Positions 58,595 to 64,000 of a stretch of 64,000 nt of DNA are shown one piece after another (positions within the stretch are counted from its first letter, which is position 1; each line of letters opens with the position of its first letter). The position numbers were made by a program, and so were the translations under genes. This DNA is from Citrobacter sp. Cu233 (lineage in GTDB: Bacteria > Pseudomonadota > Gammaproteobacteria > Enterobacterales > Enterobacteriaceae), in the NCBI RefSeq assembly GCF_030332225.1, contig NZ_JAOWIF010000040.1, positions 248,001-312,000 of the forward strand. The letters run 5' to 3'. A model generated the notes under the pieces. It was given only the letters and a program-made list of their open reading frames with translations. It was not told the DNA's origin and searched no databases.

Positions 58595-59245
58595 TTATTT
58601 GGTCTTTTCTTGTACTTCTTTTTCAGCCGCTTCAACATCACGATACCAGCGAGGATGATGTTTCTTAGCCCACCGTCGACTGACTTTTCCTTCGATCATG
58701 CCGGTGATGGAGCCTTTCACCCAGAACGCCATATACATATGAATCAAAATAGCGTGGATCAGCACGATAGCCGCAGTTGCGTGAATCAATAAACTCCAGC
58801 GAACGACGACGATTGGAAAATAATGGGTAAAGTAAGGTCGCCAGATAATGACACCCGTCACCAGTAGTACAAAGATCAGGCTCATGATGCTCCAGAACAT
58901 CATTTTCTGTCCGGCATTATATTTCCCGACATCCGCGACTTTATGTTCATTTCCTTTCAGTACCTCGACAATACCTTTAATCCATGGAATATCTTGTTTA
59001 TCAGGGATATTGTGATGGACAAAACGGACGAACATAAACATCAGTACGACGAAGATCAGCACGCCGAAGAAGGGATGCAATATCCTTCCCATCTGCGGTG
59101 TACCAAAGGTTTCGGTCAACCATTGCAGAGTAGGGAAGAACAGAGCGATACCAGAAAGCGCTACCAGAAAGAAACTGATTACTACTGTCCAGTGACAGGC
59201 ACGATCAATGAACTTCGTTCTCAGGATCATTTTGCTTTTACTCAT
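58595..59245 (-). CDS. fdnI: FdnI-type formate dehydrogenase cytochrome b subunit
   Basis: 216 residues from MSKSKM, like E. coli FdnI. Four membrane helices with haem-ligand His ([52 protein letters not shown]). Passes electrons from the Fe-S subunit to menaquinone. The preceding gene overlaps it by eight bases; ATG 59245 is preferred to the extended frame at 59284. Confidence 0.95.
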   Translation of the reverse strand: MSKSKMILRTKFIDRACHWTVVISFFLVALSGIALFFPTLQWLTETFGTPQMGRILHPFFGVLIFVVLMFMFVRFVHHNIPDKQDIPWIKGIVEVLKGNEHKVADVGKYNAGQKMMFWSIMSLIFVLLVTGVIIWRPYFTHYFPIVVVRWSLLIHATAAIVLIHAILIHMYMAFWVKGSITGMIEGKVSRRWAKKHHPRWYRDVEAAEKEVQEKTK

Positions 59246-60119
59246 GAGCGTTTTCCTCATCATCTGTCTCTTTGTTGGGCCCAATCCCTACATAGTGGTA
59301 AATCAGCCCAGCAAAGGTAGCGATAAATCCAGCAGCGGAAAGCGGTTTGAGGATCCCTTTCCATAGATTCACCGGGGTAGCAATATGCGGATCGTTCGGT
59401 AAGTTATGGTAAAGTTCCGGCTGATCGGCATGGTGCAAAACATACATCACATGAGTACCGCCCACACCTTGCGGGTTGTACACACCCGCGTTGGTGTATC
59501 CGCGTTTTTTTAGTTGTGTTGCACGGGTTTCCGCTACGTTCAGCATCTCTTTCTTGGTGCCAAACTGGATGGCACCTGTCGGGCAGGTTTTCACACAGGC
59601 TGGTTCCTGGCCGACGCTGATCCTGTCCACACAGAGCGTGCATTTATAGACACGATTATCTTCAGGGTTCAGCCGTGGGACATTAAACGGGCAACCGGCA
59701 ATACAGTAACCACAACCGATACAGTGCTCAGACTGGAAATCGACGATACCGTTGGCGTACTGGATGATTGCTCCTGCAGACGGACATGCTTTAAGACAGC
59801 CAGGATCCGCGCAGTGCATGCAGCCATCTTTGCGGATCAACCATTCCAGCTTCTCATTCTGGGTGGTTTCGCTAAAACGCATCACAGTCCAGGATTTGGC
59901 ACTGAGATCTGTAGGGTTGTCATATACCCCGGTGCAATATCCGACGTCATCGCGGATGTCGTTCCATTCGGAGCAGGCTACCTGACAGCCCTTGCAGCCA
60001 ATACAGGTCGTGACATCAATGAGTTTTGCCACTTCGGCACGAAAATCCCGTGCATGCGGCGGTGGAGTAATATTGTTGGTTGCAGAGCGTTTAATAATAT
60101 CTTGTGATTGCATAGCCAT
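59238..60119 (-). CDS. fdnH: FdnH-type formate dehydrogenase iron-sulfur subunit
   Basis: 293 residues. Four ferredoxin Cys groups ([65 protein letters not shown]) and a C-terminal membrane anchor ([22 protein letters not shown]). Near-identical arrangement to E. coli FdnH. Confidence 0.96.
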   Translation of the reverse strand: MAMQSQDIIKRSATNNITPPPHARDFRAEVAKLIDVTTCIGCKGCQVACSEWNDIRDDVGYCTGVYDNPTDLSAKSWTVMRFSETTQNEKLEWLIRKDGCMHCADPGCLKACPSAGAIIQYANGIVDFQSEHCIGCGYCIAGCPFNVPRLNPEDNRVYKCTLCVDRISVGQEPACVKTCPTGAIQFGTKKEMLNVAETRATQLKKRGYTNAGVYNPQGVGGTHVMYVLHHADQPELYHNLPNDPHIATPVNLWKGILKPLSAAGFIATFAGLIYHYVGIGPNKETDDEENAHE

Positions 60120-60130
60120 TAGATCCTCCC

Positions 60131-63100
60131 TTACGCTCGCTCAATGTTAACCAGGAATGCTTTGTATTCTGGTGTTTGTGAGTTGGCATCGCCGACGGAT
60201 GGCGTCAGCGTGTTAGCGAGGAACCCTTTGCGTGTAGCCCCTTCAAATCCCCAGTGGCATGGGATCCCAATTGTATCCACCTGCCTGCCGTCAATTGTCA
60301 GCGTTTGCAGGCGTTTGGTTACAACGGCTTTCGCTTTGATAAAACCACGTTTGGACATGACCTTCACTGTGTCGCCTGCCGTAATCCCCTTCTTGCTCGC
60401 CAGCGCTTCGCCAATTTCGACGAACTGATCAGGTTGGGCGATGGCGTTCAGAAGAGCATGTTTAGTCCAGTGACGGAATAGCTCGGTAATCGAGTACGTG
60501 GTCGCGACGTATGGGAAAATGTCGGATTTGCCCATATTAGCGATATCTCCAGGGTAGATGCGCACAACCGGACTGGAAACAACATCCGGATGAAGCGGGT
60601 TGGTACCAATAGGTGATTCAATGGGTTCGTAATGTTCCGGGAATGGCCCGTCGTTCATTTTGTCGAGCGAAAACAGACGTGCGACACCTTCCGGATTCAT
60701 GATAAAGGGCCCAACGTTACTGCCCGGAGCGGCCTGACTGTAGTCCGCCACATCCATTCCGGTCCATTTATTACCGTCCCAGTGTAGAAGGGCCCGTTTG
60801 ACATCCCATGGCTTGCCGGCAGGGTCAGCTGAAGCGCGGTTGTAGAGAATTCGGCGATTTGCCGGCCAGGACCATGCCCAACCTGGCGTACAGCCCAGAC
60901 CATACGGATCGCTGTTATCGCGATTGGCCATTTGGTTACCTTGCTCGGTCCAGCTTCCACAGTAGACCCAACAGAAGCTGCTGGTCGAGCCATCATCACG
61001 AAGCTGAGCAAAGCTGCTCAATTGTTGACCTTTCTTCGCGATCAATTGCCCTTTATCATCGTAGAGGTCTGCCAGCGCTATTCCGTTGGCTTCGCGGGCG
61101 ATTTCTTCCGGATGTGGGTCATACGGGTCTTTATAGTTCCAGTTGATGCTCATAAGCGGTTCTGGATTCGCACCGCCTTCCTGTTGGTATAGCTCACGCA
61201 GACGCATAAACAGACGGCCGAGAATTTTGCCATCATGCAACGCCTCACCCGGCGGTTCGGCTGCGGCCCAATGCCACTGTAACCATCGTCCAGAGTTAGC
61301 AATTGAACCGTTCTCTTCTGCAAAACAGGATGACGGCAGGCGGAACACTTCTGTCTGGATATCTTCCGGTTTAACCTCGTTCATTTCGCCGTGGTGCTGC
61401 CAGAAGTTAGATGATTCGGTAACCAGTGGATCGATAACCACCATATACTTCAGCTTCGAAAGTGCGCGGGACGATTTGTTTTTATCGGGAAATGCAGCCA
61501 GTGGATTGAAACCCTGAACGATGTAGCCGTTTATTTTGCCTTCCAGCATCAGCTCGGCCTGAGTCATCACGTCATAAAGACGATCCCATTTAGGCAGCCA
61601 GTCATAACCCCAGCTATTTTCCGCAGTTGCATGATCACCCCAGAAGCTTTTCATCATGCTGACAAAGAACTTCGGCGTATTCTGCCAATAGTTCACTTCA
61701 TTTACGCCCAACGCAGGTGGGGTAATTTGCGAGATATAGGTCTGATAGTCCGGCTGTTTTTCGGAAGGCAGCGGCATATACCCGGGGAGGTTGGTCGACA
61801 GCAAGCCAAGGTCAGTATAGCCCTGAATGTTTGAGTGGCCACGCAGGGCGTTTACGCCACCGCCAGCCATACCGATATTGCCCAATAGCAGTTGCAGCAT
61901 TCCGGCCGCACGAATGATCTGCGCCCCGGCAGAATGGTGTGTCCAGCCCAACGCGTACAGAATAGTCGCGGTGCGGTCAGGTACGCTGGTACTGGCGAGA
62001 ATGTCGCAAATACGGTTGAAGTCCTCCACCGATGTTCCGCACAGGCGACTCACCATTTCCGGGGTGTAACGATCGACATGAGTTTTGAGTAAATTCCAGA
62101 CACAGCGGGGATGACTCAGCGTTTCATCACGCAGGGCATTTTCCTGCTCATCAAGCTGATAGAACCAACTCGATTTATCATATTGCCGTTTTTTAGGGTC
62201 ATAGCCGCTGAATAATCCGTCATTGAACTGATAGTCTTCGCGGATCAGTAGAGCAGCATTGGTGTAATGGAGTACGTATTCGTACTGTACGCGTTTGTGT
62301 TTCAGCAGATACCGAATGACACCCAGCAGGAACGCGGTATCCGAACCCGCACGGATCGGTGCATAGAGATCGGCAACAGCGGCGCTACGGTTAAAACGTG
62401 GGTCGACCACCACAACGGTGGCGTCATTTTTGGTCTGTGCTTCAACCACCCATTTAAAACCAACTGGGTGAGCTTCAGCCGCGTTGCCGCCCATAATCAG
62501 CACCACGTTGGCGTTTTTAATATCCACCCAGTTGTTGGTCATTGCGCCACGACCAAACGTTGGTGCCAGCGCAGAAACGGTTGGACCATGGCACAGACGA
62601 GCCTGGCAGTCGATGGCGACCATCCCCAGGCTACGGGTAAATTTGTCGTCGAGGATACCGGTTTCATTGCTGGCTGCCGAAGAACACAGCATGCCTGTGG
62701 TCGTCCAGCGATTGACGGTCACACCCTGCGCATTTTTCTCGATGAAATTAGCATCGCGATCATCCTTCATTAACCGCGCGATACGGTTGATGGCATCATC
62801 CCAACTGATACGTTCCCATTTATCAGAACCAGGGGCGCGATATTCGGGATACTGCAGGCGTGTTTCACTGTGAATATAATCCAACACGCCAGCACCTTTC
62901 GGACACAAAGAACCGCGGCTGACCGGATGATCAGGATCACCTTCAATGTGGTAGATGCTTTCTTTGACGTTTTTAGCTGTATCGCCAAGACTGTACATCA
63001 GCATGCCGCAACCTACTGAGCAATAAGTACAGTTATTACGAGTCTCTTTTGCTTTTAAGAGTTTGTACTGACGTGTTTCCGCATGAACGGAAAAAGATGA

Positions 63101-63181
63101 TAAGAATCCGAGAGATGCAACAGTTGTTCCTGCCATACCACCCGCGCAGATTCGAAAGAACTGCCTCCGGCTGAGCTCCAT
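60131..63181 (-). CDS. fdnG: FdnG-type formate dehydrogenase catalytic subunit with Cys in place of Sec, 1016 aa
   Basis: Periplasmic Mo/W bis-MGD formate dehydrogenase. Tat motif [12 protein letters not shown] at 4-15, [4Fe-4S] [11 protein letters not shown], then [21 protein letters not shown]. In E. coli FdnG and FdoG the residue before HGPT is selenocysteine encoded by TGA; here it is Cys197, codon TGC (forward-strand gca at 62591-62593). The frame is therefore an ordinary CDS and no SelB or SECIS hairpin is required. About 1 kb of typical C-terminal domains follow ([12 protein letters not shown]). GGAG precedes ATG 63181. First gene of fdnGHI. Lower catalytic rate but independence from selenium are the known trade-offs of Cys variants. 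Confidence 0.95.
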   Translation of the reverse strand: MELSRRQFFRICAGGMAGTTVASLGFLSSFSVHAETRQYKLLKAKETRNNCTYCSVGCGMLMYSLGDTAKNVKESIYHIEGDPDHPVSRGSLCPKGAGVLDYIHSETRLQYPEYRAPGSDKWERISWDDAINRIARLMKDDRDANFIEKNAQGVTVNRWTTTGMLCSSAASNETGILDDKFTRSLGMVAIDCQARLCHGPTVSALAPTFGRGAMTNNWVDIKNANVVLIMGGNAAEAHPVGFKWVVEAQTKNDATVVVVDPRFNRSAAVADLYAPIRAGSDTAFLLGVIRYLLKHKRVQYEYVLHYTNAALLIREDYQFNDGLFSGYDPKKRQYDKSSWFYQLDEQENALRDETLSHPRCVWNLLKTHVDRYTPEMVSRLCGTSVEDFNRICDILASTSVPDRTATILYALGWTHHSAGAQIIRAAGMLQLLLGNIGMAGGGVNALRGHSNIQGYTDLGLLSTNLPGYMPLPSEKQPDYQTYISQITPPALGVNEVNYWQNTPKFFVSMMKSFWGDHATAENSWGYDWLPKWDRLYDVMTQAELMLEGKINGYIVQGFNPLAAFPDKNKSSRALSKLKYMVVIDPLVTESSNFWQHHGEMNEVKPEDIQTEVFRLPSSCFAEENGSIANSGRWLQWHWAAAEPPGEALHDGKILGRLFMRLRELYQQEGGANPEPLMSINWNYKDPYDPHPEEIAREANGIALADLYDDKGQLIAKKGQQLSSFAQLRDDGSTSSFCWVYCGSWTEQGNQMANRDNSDPYGLGCTPGWAWSWPANRRILYNRASADPAGKPWDVKRALLHWDGNKWTGMDVADYSQAAPGSNVGPFIMNPEGVARLFSLDKMNDGPFPEHYEPIESPIGTNPLHPDVVSSPVVRIYPGDIANMGKSDIFPYVATTYSITELFRHWTKHALLNAIAQPDQFVEIGEALASKKGITAGDTVKVMSKRGFIKAKAVVTKRLQTLTIDGRQVDTIGIPCHWGFEGATRKGFLANTLTPSVGDANSQTPEYKAFLVNIERA

Positions 63182-63497
63182 TTTTTCTCCAGCTTAAACT
63201 TAAGACATGAAAAAGTTCGGTTATTGTAAGGTTAAATCGAATGATAAACCATTAACTTTTAGTGGTTATTGACATGATGAAATATTGTTTTTTTGATCTC
63301 GAGGGGGATTGCCAGGTAAAGAGTTGAACTGATATCTGATGATGGAGAAGCGCTAGAAGGGTTGGCGCTGGATGGTGTCGAACTATTAGGCATCGTGACA
63401 TACTTCATCAACCGTAGGAGTAATGATAATTGCCCGGTGATCTGACATCGATTCGCGTCGGGATAATACCCCCGGTGTTACCGCAACAATACCTCGC
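63182..63497. other. fdn promoter side of the gap
   Basis: An AACCA...TGGTT inverted repeat lies 60-85 bases before fdnG. I do not see a good FNR box, although an anaerobic promoter is expected. No gene. Confidence 0.4.
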
Positions 63498-63524
63498 ATA
63501 AAAAACCAGCATAACAGGCTGGTT
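63498..63524 (-). terminator. Terminator following the tRNA-Pro remnant
   Basis: On the minus strand AACCAGC-CTGTTAT-GCTGGTT runs into six Ts. This is the former terminator of the half tRNA upstream of it on that strand. Confidence 0.8.
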
Positions 63525-63538
63525 CTTAAGGGGAATTT

Positions 63539-63579
63539 TGGTCGCACGAGAAGATTTGAACCTCCGCCTCCCTGGCACC
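63539..63579 (-). pseudogene. 3' half of a tRNA-Pro (proL-like) remnant
   Basis: Reading the minus strand from 63579, GGTGCCAGGGAGGCGGAGG then TTCAAATCTTCTCGTGC-GACCA matches the 3' half of the E. coli GGG tRNA-Pro I recall, with one missing acceptor base and a few changes. The 5' half is absent and the stem cannot form, so it is not functional. This is the kind of scar left by integration of an element at a tRNA 3' end. Confidence 0.7.
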
Positions 63580-63681
63580 TTATAATGGAGCTGAAGGCTG
63601 CTATTTGCCAGGAGCGGAAGTTGGAGTGCCAGAGACGCCCTAAAAGTTGATGGTTCGTTTTGCAGGGATACTTACAAATGG

Positions 63682-63987
63682 TCAGTTCCAGTATTCATAT
63701 TTCGCCGTCATTACTGCGTTATGTTTGTCTACATACTGTTTACCTGTCCGATCAGTTGGGGTGATTGTGATATCTATATTGGCATGTGTGCATTCTCCAT
63801 GTGAGTTCCACTCCTCGCAGGTGGTCAGATTTTTTTCGATGGTGAAATACGTCTGGGTCTTGCTCAGGGTCAACTCACGGCCCTCGTTATCATAGCCATA
63901 CTCTTCTATGGTTGAGGGTGATTGGGTTTTGATCAGGCGATGATTGTCATCATAACTATATACAATCGTATTATTATCTATCGCCAT
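63682..63987 (-). CDS. YD-repeat (RHS-type) protein, possibly partial
   Basis: 101 codons with two YD-repeat units: VYSYDDNHRLIKTQSPSTIEEYGYDNEGRELTL. The C-terminal part is YD-poor and ends KYEYWN. AAGGAAG precedes ATG 63987, so it might start here, but the frame stays open to the window edge, so it may be the 3' end of a larger Rhs/toxin-delivery protein. Confidence 0.6.
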   Translation of the reverse strand: MAIDNNTIVYSYDDNHRLIKTQSPSTIEEYGYDNEGRELTLSKTQTYFTIEKNLTTCEEWNSHGECTHANIDITITPTDRTGKQYVDKHNAVMTAKYEYWN

Positions 63988-64000
63988 ACTTCCTTTGCTT

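Noticed and set aside
60131..63181. Selenocysteine recoding in fdnG
   Set aside because: The expected TGA position is TGC; the frame is open without recoding.
63240..63290. Possible FNR site before fdnG
   Set aside because: TTGACATGATGAAA-like sequence has too few matches to TTGATnnnnATCAA, so I do not list it.

Overview
The window looks like the chromosome of an enterobacterium of the Citrobacter type. The backbone tRNA-Val(GAC) pair (valV-valW) / ydhTUXWVY / fumD / pykF / lpp / ldtE / sufESDCBA has the gene order and near-identical protein lengths of Escherichia coli. A complete tetrathionate operon (ttrRS-ttrBCA) sits between fumD and pykF, the same neighbourhood as in Salmonella SPI-2, and a Tat-exported spermidine dehydrogenase is an enzyme characterised from Citrobacter freundii. 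The genus is inferred from this content; no search was run.

Layout. 1-5.9 kb: the end of a GAF-GGDEF diguanylate cyclase, a lone AT-rich papain-fold hydrolase (minus), a second tryptophanyl-tRNA synthetase preceded by what reads as a Trp leader-peptide attenuator, a glutathione peroxidase, a GNAT acetyltransferase, a DUF1294 membrane protein and remnants of two other genes. 6.0-6.3 kb: two tRNA-Val(GAC) genes with promoter and terminator. 6.4-13.4 kb: a metal-uptake cluster (TonB receptor, two FecB/BtuF-type binding proteins, FecCD permease, ATPase) facing a ModA-like protein without a signal peptide; two near-identical ModE-type operators mark it as probable molybdate/tungstate uptake. 13.5-24.9 kb: a polyamine/GABA catabolic region (GABA transaminase and its GabR-type regulator; spermidine dehydrogenase, tri-haem cytochrome c, SnoaL-like protein, aminobutyraldehyde dehydrogenase; a FCD-GntR regulator with a soluble Cache protein; an APC permease). 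25.3-30.1 kb: a 47-residue acidic protein, a LysR regulator and a polar amino-acid ABC importer. 30.1-36.7 kb: the ydhYVWXUT oxidoreductase operon and fumD. 36.8-44.1 kb: ttrRS and ttrBCA. 44.2-46.7 kb: a MetNIQ-type importer whose binding protein is not a lipoprotein. 47-56 kb: pykF, lpp, ldtE and the suf iron-sulfur operon. 56.3-64 kb: accessory DNA with a prophage scar (integrase and DinI tails, LexA box), a frameshifted HNH/gp25-like gene, an fdnGHI operon whose catalytic subunit has cysteine in place of selenocysteine, a 3' half-tRNA-Pro remnant and a YD-repeat gene running off the edge.

How it fits together. The region is rich in pterin-metal anaerobic enzymes (YdhV, probably tungsten; TtrA, molybdenum; FdnG-like, Mo/W), in Tat-exported iron-sulfur partner subunits, and in what is probably a dedicated Mo/W importer. 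A second theme is nitrogen salvage: spermidine is oxidised in the periplasm to 4-aminobutyraldehyde, then to GABA and succinic semialdehyde. The most interesting signals are the ModE-boxed TonB/ABC cluster, the Trp attenuator before trpS2, the HNH-gp25 gene and the Cys-type formate dehydrogenase.
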